A stretch of 44,303 bases of DNA from Candidatus Merdisoma merdipullorum (lineage in GTDB: Bacteria; Bacillota; Clostridia; Lachnospirales; Lachnospiraceae): NCBI GenBank assembly GCA_018715645.1, contig DVLE01000039.1:1-44303 (forward strand), read 5' to 3'. The position numbers and the translations under genes are program-made. Shown here piece by piece: positions 1-8,064 of the stretch; positions within the stretch are counted from its first letter, which is position 1, and the number at the start of each line of letters is the position of its first letter. The notes beneath the pieces are model-generated. The model searched no databases, had not been told where the DNA came from, and saw only the letters and a list, made by a program, of their open reading frames with translations.

Positions 1-281
1 AATATCCGGCCGAGACAGCCATCTGACAGGCGTAAAAACACCCATTTGAATACAGACTTTACAGATACGATTGGTGTTTTTACTATAGCACAGGACAGGG
101 ACACATGTCAAAGAGAACTTGTATCCGTTCACGGGAGTTTGACACCCCTCTAATGAAATGATAACTTAGAAATCCTTAGTTTAAGCCCTCGTGGGCTTAT
201 TATTTTTGTCAAATTTCTTGTTTTTATATATAGGCTTTTTGGGCTTTTTATGTTATAATAGAGGTAGCGGGGAAGAATGCC
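1..281. mobile_element. Left flank of the IS1634-type element
   Basis: No gene is seen here. The stretch holds an 11-bp perfect inverted repeat (GTAAAAACACC at 32-42 with its complement at 73-83), the terminator at 182-207 and a TATAAT box at 254-259 in a good place to drive the transposase, though no good -35 is visible. The left terminal repeat of the IS could not be matched to its right end, so the exact boundary is unresolved and may lie outside the window. Confidence 0.4.
182..207 (+). terminator. Intrinsic terminator upstream of the transposase
   Basis: A 7-bp stem (182-188 with 193-199, TAAGCCC/GGGCTTA), a four-base loop and a T-rich run to 207. It sits between any transcript entering from the left and the transposase promoter, so it probably insulates the insertion sequence from outside transcription, a common IS feature. 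The function is inferred from shape and place. Confidence 0.6.
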
Positions 282-2045
282 ATGAAAGTCAATACTTCAA
301 AGTCAAAGAACGCGGAATCATTCTATATCAAGCAGTCCTATATAGATGCTAACGGAAAGTCTACTTCCAGGACCATACGTAAACTCGGAACACTGGAGGA
401 ACTTTTAAAAGAGCATGGTCCCACAAGGGATGACGTTATGGCCTGGGCCAGGGAACAGGCCAGGATAGAAACTGAAAAGTATGAGCTGGAAAAAGAGAAT
501 CACTGCTTTCCGGTCGTGTTTCACCCTAACAGAAGGATCCCCTATGGAGAGAGGCGAAAGTTTGATGGAGGGTATCTGTTTCTGCAGTCTATTTATCATG
601 AGCTAAGGCTTCCTTCCGTATGCAGAAAGATCCGTGATAAGCGACACTATGAGTACGACCTTAATGCCATACTATCTGATCTTATATATACAAGGGTACT
701 GGATCCCGGAAGCAAATGTTCATCCTATAAGGCTGCCCAGGCTTTCCTTGAGCCTCCAAAGTATCAGCTTCATGATGTATACAGGGCATTAAGTGTACTT
801 GCTGAAGAGAGCGACCTGATACAGTCTGAGGTATATAAAAACAGCCTCCAGGTTATAAAACGTAACGACCATATCCTTTACTATGACTGTACCAATTATT
901 ACTTTGAGATCGAACAGGAAGACGGGGATAAAAAATACGGTAAAAGTAAGGAACACAGGCCTAACCCCATCATACAGATGGGATTGTTTACCGATGGAGA
1001 CGGTATACCTCTTGCTTTCTCTTTATTCCCAGGAAATCAGAATGAACAGAAGTCTTTGAAGCCTCTGGAACAGAAAGTGATAAATGATTTCGGATGCAAG
1101 CGCTTTATCTTCTGCTCTGATGCAGGTCTTGCGTCAGAGAATAACCGTATCCTTAATGATGCAAAGGACAGAGCCTTTATAGTCACGCAGTCTATAAAAA
1201 AGCTGAGTGCCGAATATAAGGAGCTTGCTCTTAATCGTCAGAGGTTCCGCAGGCTCTCTGATAATAAGCTCGTTGATCTTGATGATATTACTTCGGATGA
1301 CTATGATCAGCTCTTTTACAAAGAGGAACCTTATAGTTCCAAAAAGCTGGAACAGCGTCTCATCATAACCTACTCTCCCAAGTATGCTGCGTACCAGAAG
1401 GAGATCAGGCAAAGACAGGTGGAAAGAGCCATAGCCATGCTGAAAGACGGGAACCATAAGAGACAGAAAAAGAACCCCAATGATCCAGCAAGATTCATTT
1501 CCAAGGATGCTGTAACAAAGGACGGAGAGATAGCTGACATCTTATACTATCTTAATGAATCCAAGATAGCTGAAGAGGCTATGTATGACGGCCTATATGC
1601 CGTATGCACAGACCTTTTCGACGATGACGTTGCAGATATACTTAACGTAAGTGAAGGCCGGTGGCAGATAGAAGCCTGCTTTAGGATCATGAAGACTGAT
1701 TTTACTGCCCGCCCTGTATACCTTCATCGTGAAGACAGGATAAAGGCTCATTTCCTTATCTGTTTTCTGGCGCTTCTGATATACAGGATACTGGAAAAGA
1801 AACTCAACAAGGAGTTTACCTGTGAGCAGATACTCAGGGAACTAAAGGACTATCAGTTTGCGGATGTACTGGGTCAAGGTTTCATGCCTATCTATACAAT
1901 GTCAAAACTTATACATAGACTGCATGAGGCATGTGGATTTAGTACGGACTACGAGTTCCTCACCAAGAGCAAAATGAGGGAAATACAAAAAAGAGCAAAG
2001 GAAAATAAAAAGCCTATATTTCAAAACGAAAAGAAACCGCTGTAA
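282..2045 (+). CDS. IS1634-family transposase
   Basis: A 587-residue DDE transposase of the IS1634/IS4 type, which would cut and rejoin the ends of its own element. The acidic triad is visible: Asp near residue 202 (YYDCTNYYFE), Asp near 280 (CSDAGLAS) and Glu near 462 in GRWQIEACFRIMK, the YREK-like signature. Length fits the family and the frame is intact, so the copy may be active. A weak GGGGAAG ribosome site precedes the ATG. The stop codon lies inside the left arm of the following terminator. The element has cut the ATPase gene that ends against it on the other strand. Confidence 0.9.
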   Translation: MKVNTSKSKNAESFYIKQSYIDANGKSTSRTIRKLGTLEELLKEHGPTRDDVMAWAREQARIETEKYELEKENHCFPVVFHPNRRIPYGERRKFDGGYLFLQSIYHELRLPSVCRKIRDKRHYEYDLNAILSDLIYTRVLDPGSKCSSYKAAQAFLEPPKYQLHDVYRALSVLAEESDLIQSEVYKNSLQVIKRNDHILYYDCTNYYFEIEQEDGDKKYGKSKEHRPNPIIQMGLFTDGDGIPLAFSLFPGNQNEQKSLKPLEQKVINDFGCKRFIFCSDAGLASENNRILNDAKDRAFIVTQSIKKLSAEYKELALNRQRFRRLSDNKLVDLDDITSDDYDQLFYKEEPYSSKKLEQRLIITYSPKYAAYQKEIRQRQVERAIAMLKDGNHKRQKKNPNDPARFISKDAVTKDGEIADILYYLNESKIAEEAMYDGLYAVCTDLFDDDVADILNVSEGRWQIEACFRIMKTDFTARPVYLHREDRIKAHFLICFLALLIYRILEKKLNKEFTCEQILRELKDYQFADVLGQGFMPIYTMSKLIHRLHEACGFSTDYEFLTKSKMREIQKRAKENKKPIFQNEKKPL

Positions 2046-2088
2046 TACCCGCATAGAATGGGCGTTACAGCGGTGTTTCTTTCTTTTT
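2037..2088 (+). terminator. Terminator after the transposase
   Basis: A 9-bp perfect stem (CCGCTGTAA at 2037-2045 with TTACAGCGG at 2065-2073), extended by an inner CCC/GGG pairing, then a T-rich tract to 2088. The transposase stop codon is inside the left arm. The T-tract is on the plus side, so it mainly ends transposase transcription. Confidence 0.8.
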
Positions 2089-2905
2089 AACTATCAAAGA
2101 CGGGACTATATCGTTTGATATCGTAAAAGACAAAAGCGTTGCACAAATACTTGATATATTTGCCAACAGTTACGTGATTGGTTATTGTCTTATTCGCTGT
2201 AAGGAGCTGACTGACCTTATTCGGAGAAGTCAGATTGCTGATATTGTCCATAAGAAACTCGCTTAGCCGCTGTAAAACCAATGTGTCCGGCAGCGAATAC
2301 TTCTGCACAAGATCTCTTGTAACGATTGTTTCATAAACCTCCTTGATATAGCGGATTCTGTCTGCTTCTGTTTTATAAACGTAAGAACCTGCCAATCCCC
2401 CCCTTATGGAATAAGCCTCAAACAACTTCTCTTTATCATCTGTTTCATCATAATACCGGCAGTATTCCCGAAAACTGAAGGGGAACACATGAATCCCGAT
2501 ATAACGTCCGGTAAATAGAGTTGCCAGATCCGCACTCAGCAAAAATGCATTGGAACCTGTAATATAAATATCATATTTCCTCTTCGAATAAAGACTGTTG
2601 ACCGCCAGCTCGAAACTCGGACACATTTGAACTTCATCCACAAAAAGATAGTTTGTTTTTCCCGCTTGATAATGTTCTTCTACATACGCATGAAACGAAT
2701 GATATTCTTTGAGTTTTTCATAGGTCATATCCATAAAGTCAATAAAAATGATATTGATGTTTTCAAAATGACCTTTCAGATACTCAATGTATGCCCTCAT
2801 CAATTCTGACTTTCCCGACCGGCGAATACCAGTAATAATTTTAATGTCCGGAGTTTGATTTAACTCGATGATTCTATTTAGATACTCTGTTCTCGTTATT
2901 ATTTT
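2087..2905 (-). pseudogene. AAA-family ATPase (AAA_14/DUF4143), truncated by the IS
   Basis: Resembles AAA_14 ATPases with a C-terminal DUF4143 domain. Walker A is GIRRSGKS near residues 27-34, Walker B is YLFVDEVQ, and the TGSNAFLLS sensor-like segment follows. Family members, and the paralogue next door, are about 400-435 residues. This frame stops after about 272, and similarity to the paralogue breaks just after an Arg-Tyr pair at about 2,107; the last residues (SPVFDS) are read from IS sequence. The start taken is the GTG at 2905, behind GAGGG and downstream of a clear promoter; the frame is open further upstream only through a TTG that would leave almost no leader. Function of the family is unsettled. 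The C-terminal half is missing, so it is probably inactive. Confidence 0.75.
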
Positions 2906-2920
2906 CACATGCGCCCTCGC

Positions 2921-2953
2921 TTTCAAAAAATAAATATTTTTATTTTTTTGAAA
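2921..2953 (-). promoter_or_regulatory. AT-rich hairpin in the ATPase leader
   Basis: Inverted repeat in the 5' leader of the truncated ATPase gene: TTTCAAAAAATAAA (2921-2934) faces TTTATTTTTTTGAAA (2939-2953), with one extra base in the second arm. It ends a few bases before the GAGGG ribosome site, so it could affect ribosome access. The role is inferred. Confidence 0.35.
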
Positions 2954-2968
2954 CCATTCTTGCAATCT

Positions 2969-2997
2969 ATTATACTATCATAAAATAGTATATTCAA
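2969..2997 (-). promoter_or_regulatory. Promoter of the truncated ATPase gene
   Basis: On the minus strand TTGAAT (2997-2992), a 17-base spacer and TATAAT (2974-2969). It overlaps the last codons of the upstream ATPase gene, so the downstream copy has its own promoter. Predicted transcription start is near 2962. Confidence 0.65.
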
Positions 2998-4282
2998 GGC
3001 ATTTCGGGTCAAGCAGAAAATCATAGATGTTTATGGTCAGGATACCATATTCATCATACTGCGTTGGCACCATGTCCCTGGTAATGATGATTTTCTTGAA
3101 AGAATCATCAATCTTTCTGAATGGTCTGACCTCCTGCGTGCGCTTTGCTTCATCAGGCAGAGTGTAGGCGGATTGAATATAGTATCTGGAAGAACCTAGA
3201 TTACACACAAAATCAACTTCCAACTGCTTACGCGTTACTTTCCCGTTCCGATCTTTTTCAGCGACAGGTACAACTCCTACGTCCACACTGTAACCACGCA
3301 TACGAAGCTCATTATAAATCACATTTTCCATGGAATGGGTCTGTTCAAACTGGCGAAAGTTAATTCTTGCATTCCGAAGTCCAAGGTCAGAAAAGTAATA
3401 TTTTTTTGGGGTTTCAATATATGCCTTTCCCTTGATGTCATAGCGCTGAGCAGACTCGATCAGGAATGAATCTTCAAAATAATCCAGATACTTTTTAATG
3501 GTATTGGCAGTTATTTTAGATTTCTTCGCCGTCCTAAAAGTGTTTTTAAGCTTCTCCGGATTGGTCAGAGAGCCGATTGCAGAAGAAAGAATGTTCAGAA
3601 GATCTTCCAATTCGCCGATGTTTTTAACACGGTTCCGCCTAACTATATCCTGGATATATATTTCACTGAACAGACTCTGTAATGCCGCAGCTTTATCATT
3701 TGCCCCAGCACGCAGAACGACTAAGGGAATACCGCCATAGAGCATATATTCGGACAGTCCCATATACTTATCCCCTTCATATACAGACATAAACTCTGCA
3801 AAGCTCAAAGGGTACATATGAACTTCATCACCACGGCCGGCAAACTCAGTAGCGATATCTTTGGACAGGAGCTTTGCATTACTTCCTGTCACAAATACAT
3901 CCATGTTATCCTTGCGCAGATAACTGTTCAGTACAGCTTCAAAACAGTCCAACATCTGGATCTCATCAAGCAGCAAATAATACATTCCATCGTCAACGAC
4001 TTTGGTTCGGACATAAGCCATGAATTTTTCCGGGTCTACCCCACGCTTTTCTTTTTCAATCCCAATAAGACTTTCGCCGATCAGGTACAGATCGTCCGCT
4101 GAATCAAAGGCAAAACGCAGGATATGGCTGGCATCCACACCGCTCTCCAGTAAATGATGATAAAAAAGGTTATTGAGCAGATAAGACTTACCGCACCTGC
4201 GAATGCCAGTGATAATCTTAATGAGTCTGTTATTCTTTCTTTTTATCAATTTGTCTAAATAGAAATCTCTGCGAACCTCCAT
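2978..4282 (-). CDS. AAA-family ATPase with DUF4143 domain
   Basis: Intact 434-residue ATPase. Residues 1-200 form an AAA_14 P-loop domain: Walker A GIRRCGKS at 26-33, Walker B LLLDEIQ at 103-109, TGSNAKLLS at 132-140. The C-terminal half is a DUF4143 region with the restriction-nuclease-like segment EVDFVCN near 355. Such proteins are widespread in anaerobes, often in several copies; their substrate is not established. Start ATG follows AAGGAGG at 4290-4296. The truncated neighbour downstream is a divergent paralogue, so this is a tandem pair. Confidence 0.85.
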   Translation of the reverse strand: MEVRRDFYLDKLIKRKNNRLIKIITGIRRCGKSYLLNNLFYHHLLESGVDASHILRFAFDSADDLYLIGESLIGIEKEKRGVDPEKFMAYVRTKVVDDGMYYLLLDEIQMLDCFEAVLNSYLRKDNMDVFVTGSNAKLLSKDIATEFAGRGDEVHMYPLSFAEFMSVYEGDKYMGLSEYMLYGGIPLVVLRAGANDKAAALQSLFSEIYIQDIVRRNRVKNIGELEDLLNILSSAIGSLTNPEKLKNTFRTAKKSKITANTIKKYLDYFEDSFLIESAQRYDIKGKAYIETPKKYYFSDLGLRNARINFRQFEQTHSMENVIYNELRMRGYSVDVGVVPVAEKDRNGKVTRKQLEVDFVCNLGSSRYYIQSAYTLPDEAKRTQEVRPFRKIDDSFKKIIITRDMVPTQYDEYGILTINIYDFLLDPKCLEYTIL

Positions 4283-4294
4283 TCAGCAACCTCC

Positions 4295-4313
4295 TTGCAA
4301 AAGATTTTTGCAA
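4295..4313 (-). promoter_or_regulatory. Hairpin beside the ribosome site of the intact ATPase
   Basis: An 8-bp perfect inverted repeat (TTGCAAAA 4295-4302, TTTTGCAA 4306-4313, loop of three) touches the AAGGAGG ribosome site. It lies inside a 16-bp direct repeat whose second copy is at 4384-4399. A translational or protein-binding role is possible but unproven. Confidence 0.35.
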
Positions 4314-4399
4314 CCTAATACACTTTTCCGTTCTATTTTATCATGAAACAAATGCCAACTCAATATGTCAGCGCAGCTCACAAAAAAGATTTTTGCAAC
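4299..4399 (+). repeat. Pair of 16-bp direct repeats
   Basis: AAAAGATTTTTGCAAC occurs at 4299-4314 and again at 4384-4399. The copies bracket the ATPase promoter, and the second one overlaps the 3' end of the sirtuin fragment. This may be a recombination or duplication scar. Confidence 0.6.
4335..4363 (-). promoter_or_regulatory. Promoter of the intact ATPase gene
   Basis: On the minus strand TTGAGT (4363-4358), 17 bases, TAAAAT (4340-4335). Position is about 50 bases upstream of the ATG. Confidence 0.5.
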
Positions 4400-4671
4400 T
4401 TTTGGCATTTTTCTCCTTTGCAGATTTCTTTAATCACAGTGTAAATCCAATCCGTCGCTTCGGCCCCTTCTGCAAGGAGCGCCGCCTTTTCATCTTCATT
4501 CAGCCTGCGGGAAAGCACCCGTATGGTTCTTTCGTCCACATGCTCTTTCCCCAGGTTGACGCAGGCATAAACCGCCTTGGGATTCTCCGCTGTCATTCTC
4601 CAAAACGAGTATTTGATAATGACCGGGGTGTTATGTTTATTGCGCGCCAAAAAGTTTGTATAATGCGGCAT
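4378..4671 (-). pseudogene. C-terminal fragment of a SirTM-like sirtuin
   Basis: The readable segment FLARNKHNTPVIIKYSFW followed by RMTAENPKAVYACVNLG matches, residue for residue in most places, the C-terminal part of the intact sirtuin at 6257-7174 (FLELGVGGNTPGIIKYPFW...). The NAD-binding Rossmann core, the zinc site and the catalytic motifs are all missing. The tail after the match is longer than in the intact copy. No good ribosome site precedes the first ATG. It is best read as the remnant of a second, divergent sirtuin gene and not an active protein. Confidence 0.7.
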
Positions 4672-4687
4672 TCCTCATAACTACAAC

Positions 4688-4714
4688 CAGCCGATTGGAT
4701 TGGGCAATCGGCTG
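4688..4714 (-). terminator. Stem-loop after the AlbA_2 gene
   Basis: Perfect 10-bp inverted repeat (CAGCCGATTG 4688-4697, complement 4705-4714, seven-base loop) 18 bases beyond the AlbA_2 stop codon. The following T-run is weak, so termination is likely but not certain. Confidence 0.55.
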
Positions 4715-4731
4715 TATGACAGGTAGTTTCA

Positions 4732-6075
4732 TTATTTTACAATAGTATAACTGGTACTTCTTGCTTTTCCATTCCGCTTTAACAGGTTGTTTTTTACCAG
4801 ATTTTTCAGGATTCTTACAGCAGTAGATGAGCTCACTCCCAGCAATCCGACTACATCATTTCTTGTAACAGCTCCATGTATCCGAACGTATTCCAATACT
4901 TTTTCTTCTCTGGCACTGATTGGTACACCGTCAGAAGCGTTTGTCAACAGTTCTGAAGAAAGTGCTGGATTACTGTCCTTTTCATCTTTTGCATTAACAT
5001 TCGGCAGTATGATCTTGAAGGCATTTTTCGTAGTTTCAATCACAGGTTTTTCCTCCATGCCCTCATATGCCTTCATAATTTTTCCCATTCCAGTACCATA
5101 AGCCTCAATTAAATGCAATCGGTAGAATACATCCGCAAGATCCTGATTTCGACATACGGAAATACCAACCATAATGTCTTCCAGGTCAATTCCCGGCATT
5201 AACCCGCCAATGGACACAAATTCAAGCCGGTCAGCATAAATACTGATAAGCGCACTGGCACTAAAAGAATAATCTCGATGAACCAGTAAATTCAACAATG
5301 CTTCCCTGACAGCCATTTCAGGATAATCCCTGACATCAATTCTCAATAATTTTTTTATAGTTGCATGGGTCTGATTACGAAAATCAATAAAATCATATAC
5401 TTCGTTCATCTGCTGCAGCAGTGACCCGGTGAATTCCCGACGATCCTTAAAAACTGTCTGATCTTTTCCCTGAAAAACAGCAGCCTTAATCGTATGGATA
5501 CATTGATCGGACAAAAGCAGTCCCAAATTGCTGTAAAGGTTATCCTGATCGACCAACTTCAAAGTACGCATTTGCTGCGGGCCAAATTCTATGTTCCGAA
5601 GCTCAAATTCCTTTTTTGCTGCTTCAAATGTAAGTTCCTGATTCAGAGAGCGCATCGCTTCAAAACGGTCCCCATCCGTTTCCTTAATCATACGGCGAAT
5701 CGCCGTGTCAGTAGCCGGAACCGAAGAATAACCCTGCCTGACATATACGCCCTCCGGACGCATTCCTTTTTTTGCAAGATAATAAGGGCGGTCTGTCCCT
5801 CGCTGAATATCCACAACAACGATTTCTTTTCCGCTTTCTTCAATGGTTTTATAGTGCAGAAACATCGTTACATCGGGCTTGATTGCATCCCGCACCATAT
5901 TGCTGATTTGCAAAGATACACCGTCCGGATTGTCCACTCCGATTACCGTACCGTCATCCTGAACGCCGATATACAGTTTTCCACCGTCACAGTTAGCAAA
6001 AGCAATAATTTCCTTTTTGATTTCGTCCACAACAACTTCTTTCAGTTCTATGGTCTCACTTTCCCGAAAAAGCAT
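4732..6075 (-). CDS. AlbA_2 / Schlafen-like ATP-binding regulator
   Basis: A 447-residue protein in three parts. Residues 1-130 are an AlbA_2 (divergent AAA_4) domain with the marker pattern ESETIELK then AFANCDGGKLYIGV. Residues about 240-350 are a GHKL-type ATPase subdomain with REALLNLLVHRDYS and GTGMGKIM. The last 75 residues are a winged helix (AREEKVLEYVRIHGAVTRND onward). Known relatives are often called transcriptional regulators; the target is unknown. The frame is open 32 codons further upstream, but this ATG has AAAGGGA seven bases before it and lies downstream of a perfect promoter, so the shorter start is preferred. Confidence 0.85.
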   Translation of the reverse strand: MLFRESETIELKEVVVDEIKKEIIAFANCDGGKLYIGVQDDGTVIGVDNPDGVSLQISNMVRDAIKPDVTMFLHYKTIEESGKEIVVVDIQRGTDRPYYLAKKGMRPEGVYVRQGYSSVPATDTAIRRMIKETDGDRFEAMRSLNQELTFEAAKKEFELRNIEFGPQQMRTLKLVDQDNLYSNLGLLLSDQCIHTIKAAVFQGKDQTVFKDRREFTGSLLQQMNEVYDFIDFRNQTHATIKKLLRIDVRDYPEMAVREALLNLLVHRDYSFSASALISIYADRLEFVSIGGLMPGIDLEDIMVGISVCRNQDLADVFYRLHLIEAYGTGMGKIMKAYEGMEEKPVIETTKNAFKIILPNVNAKDEKDSNPALSSELLTNASDGVPISAREEKVLEYVRIHGAVTRNDVVGLLGVSSSTAVRILKNLVKNNLLKRNGKARSTSYTIVK

Positions 6076-6108
6076 GCCGCCATCCCTTTCATTGTCATTG
6101 ATGGTTCT

Positions 6109-6137
6109 ATTATAGCAAATCGTTTCAATCGTGTCAA
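6109..6137 (-). promoter_or_regulatory. Sigma-A promoter of the AlbA_2 gene
   Basis: On the minus strand a consensus TTGACA (6137-6132), exactly 17 bases, then TATAAT (6114-6109) with an extended TG upstream of it. One of the strongest promoters in the window; transcription would start near 6102. Confidence 0.85.
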
Positions 6138-6256
6138 ATTTATCAAGTAAATTATGATACGATAATGACACAATTGATACAATAAAGGGCAGTATAAGTA
6201 TCGCGTCTAATTCAAAATATACCTCGGTAACAAATTTCCAATGAATCTGCTGGTTT

Positions 6257-7174
6257 TCATTTTAATTTTTTTAATGCTTCCCCAATATCCCCGTCAATGC
6301 AGATTGATTGCTCCGCAATCTCCCTCGGCGCAGCCGCGTCTCCGTAATTGATACACGCATACGTTGCCTCCGGATTCTGGTACGTCATCTGCCAGAAGGG
6401 ATATTTTATAATACCGGGGGTGTTGCCGCCCACGCCTAACTCCAGGAACAGAATTTTTGTTCCCTTGTGTCGGCAAAGAAAGTCCTCGTACCGATTGGCT
6501 GCGCCATACCAGCCATCGTCTTGAACAAAGGTATCATCGCACCGGAGATTCATAGTCATAGGTCGGCCGCACCTGGGACAGCGGGGTACCAGCTCGGTGG
6601 AAACGCACATTTTGAGGTCCGTCCCTTCCGGCAGCTCTATACCGTTCCCGGTTACACTAAAACCCTGGCTCTCTACCATCTGACAGACAGCGGCTTCATT
6701 GTCGTATGTTTCCTGATGGCAGGGCTTGGAACACTGCCACAGGCCATAATCGCCTTGCGTATAGAAAATTCGTTTTTTATCAAATCCAGCCTTTTGAAAT
6801 TGGTGATCCACATTGGTAGTCAGCACAAAGTAGTCCTTACCCTGCACCAAACTCAGGAGATCATCGTATACAGGCCTGGGCGCGTCCTGATAGCGGTTGA
6901 TGTAGATATACCGGCTCCAGTACGCCCAGTGTTCTTCAAAGGATTCAAACGGATAAAAACCACCGGAATACATATCGCGGAAACCATACTTTTGAATGAA
7001 GTCTCCAAAATATTTCTCAAAGCGTTCCCCGGTATAAGTAAATCCGGCAGAGGCAGAAAGTCCTGCTCCTGCGCCGATAATAACCGCGTCCGCTGTATCA
7101 AGTTCAGATTTCAGACGGGATATTTTATCATAACAGGCGTTTGTAGATTTCATAGTCGATTTCTTTAAAAACAT
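6257..7174 (-). CDS. Macrodomain-linked sirtuin (SirTM-type ADP-ribosyltransferase)
   Basis: A 305-residue SIR2-fold protein. NAD-binding GAGAGLSASAGF is at 34-45, TTNVDHQF at 119-126, a Cys4 zinc site at C148, C152, C199 and C202, and the Rossmann end LGVGGNTPGIIKYPFW near 256-271. Where deacetylating sirtuins have the catalytic His (HG), this one has Gln140 in YTQGDYG. That is the hallmark of class M sirtuins, known to act as protein ADP-ribosyltransferases encoded beside a macrodomain hydrolase. The same arrangement is seen here: it overlaps the macrodomain gene by 47 bases, and its ATG follows AAGGTGAT, suggesting coupled translation. The usual lipoyl-carrier and lipoate-ligase partners of SirTM operons are not in this window. 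Substrate is therefore open. Confidence 0.85.
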   Translation of the reverse strand: MFLKKSTMKSTNACYDKISRLKSELDTADAVIIGAGAGLSASAGFTYTGERFEKYFGDFIQKYGFRDMYSGGFYPFESFEEHWAYWSRYIYINRYQDAPRPVYDDLLSLVQGKDYFVLTTNVDHQFQKAGFDKKRIFYTQGDYGLWQCSKPCHQETYDNEAAVCQMVESQGFSVTGNGIELPEGTDLKMCVSTELVPRCPRCGRPMTMNLRCDDTFVQDDGWYGAANRYEDFLCRHKGTKILFLELGVGGNTPGIIKYPFWQMTYQNPEATYACINYGDAAAPREIAEQSICIDGDIGEALKKLK

Positions 7175-7543
7175 TGAATATCACCTTGATTTGATTGGGA
7201 TTCTGTTGTTGCCAGGTCTTGACTGTTTGGATAGCAATCTTCGCTGCCAGCTCACCTGGAAAATGGAATTCGCCGGTGGATATACAACAAAAAGCAACAC
7301 TTTGCAAACCATAGGCTGCCGCCAGTTCTAAACAAGAGCGATAACAACTTGCCAGCAGCTCACGGGCTTGCTTTGTAACTCTTCCATAAATGATGGGGCC
7401 GACGGTGTGCAGCACATAACGGCAGGGCAGATTGTATGCTTTCGTGATTTTTGCCTCACCTGTGGGGTCTTCTTTCCCCTGAGCCGCCATGAGCTTTGCA
7501 CATTCAAGTCGGAGCTGTATTCCCGCGTAAGTGTGAATGGCAT
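7128..7543 (-). pseudogene. SirTM-linked macrodomain (ADP-ribosyl hydrolase), N-terminus lost
   Basis: Matches the C-terminal half of the zinc-containing macrodomain proteins that accompany SirTM: AIHTYAGIQLRLECAKLM, then PTGEAKITKAYNLPCRYVLHTVGP, then the loop CCISTGEFHFP. Full-length relatives are about 260 residues. Here recognisable sequence begins at about 7,543, and the N-terminal helices, the ADP-ribose-binding start of the fold and the Cys/His zinc loop are gone. The first ATG in frame is at 7490, giving 120 residues, without a convincing ribosome site. The loss coincides with the start of an unrelated gene fragment on the other strand, so a deletion or inversion has joined two broken genes. 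It is probably non-functional, though it may still couple translation into the sirtuin. Confidence 0.75.
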
Positions 7544-7546
7544 CTG

Positions 7547-7963
7547 CCGGGTGTAGCAGTAGTTTTAAGTGGTATGTCCGATATGCTGCAGACAGAAGAA
7601 AACGTAAATACTGCCGCTATAGAATATCCGTTAAACGGCGAAGAATTGTCGAAGTTAGAAAAAATCAGCAATGTACTCCGCAAAAAGATAGCGGTTTCCT
7701 GTACCGGCTGCCGATATTGCTGCGATAATTGTCCGCAAGGATTGGATATACCTTCGCTCCTGTCAGCTTATAACGACTATCGTGACGAAGCGGCCGCATT
7801 AGGAAACAGCTCTATGGCAGCATGGCGGCTGTTCCGTTTGAAAGCATTGCCGGAAGAAAAAATGCCTGCGGCTTGTATTGGCTGCGGAAACTGTACGGCA
7901 CACTGTCCGCAGGCATTGGATATTCCTTTCTATATGAGTGAAATGGCAAATCTGCTGAAATGA
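7547..7963 (+). pseudogene. C-terminal 4Fe-4S part of an aldo/keto reductase
   Basis: Readable from VAVVLSGMSDM, the last strand of the aldo/keto reductase barrel, to the end of the ferredoxin-like tail. Two CxxCxxCxxxCP clusters are visible (CTGCRYCCDNCPQ and CIGCGNCTAHCPQ), as in the iron-sulfur aldo/keto reductases common in clostridia. Those enzymes are about 370-390 residues; the TIM barrel with the catalytic Tyr and the NADPH site is missing. An ATG at 7496 opens the frame but would translate antisense macrodomain sequence, and the next ATG (7574) has no ribosome site. It is a remnant, unless the tail survives as a small ferredoxin. Confidence 0.7.
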
Positions 7964-7992
7964 AACCCCTTAAAAGAATAGCTAAAGAAACA

Positions 7993-8025
7993 GGAATAAG
8001 ACACTCACACAGAGTGTCTTATTCC
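7993..8025 (-). terminator. Terminator between the reductase fragment and thioredoxin
   Basis: Perfect 14-bp stem (GGAATAAGACACTC 7993-8006, complement 8012-8025, five-base loop). On the minus strand it is followed by TGTTTCTTT, so it ends thioredoxin transcripts; it probably also stops plus-strand readthrough. Confidence 0.75.
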
Positions 8026-8064
8026 GCAGATAGAAAACAAAAAAGGGGATAACGACCCGTTCAG

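Noticed and set aside
1-2110. Terminal inverted repeats of the IS1634-type element
   Set aside because: The inward sequence from about 2,107 could not be aligned convincingly with any position in 1-281.
7496-7963. Intact small ferredoxin gene
   Set aside because: The first part is antisense macrodomain sequence, and similarity begins in the middle of an aldo/keto reductase strand, so it is a fragment.
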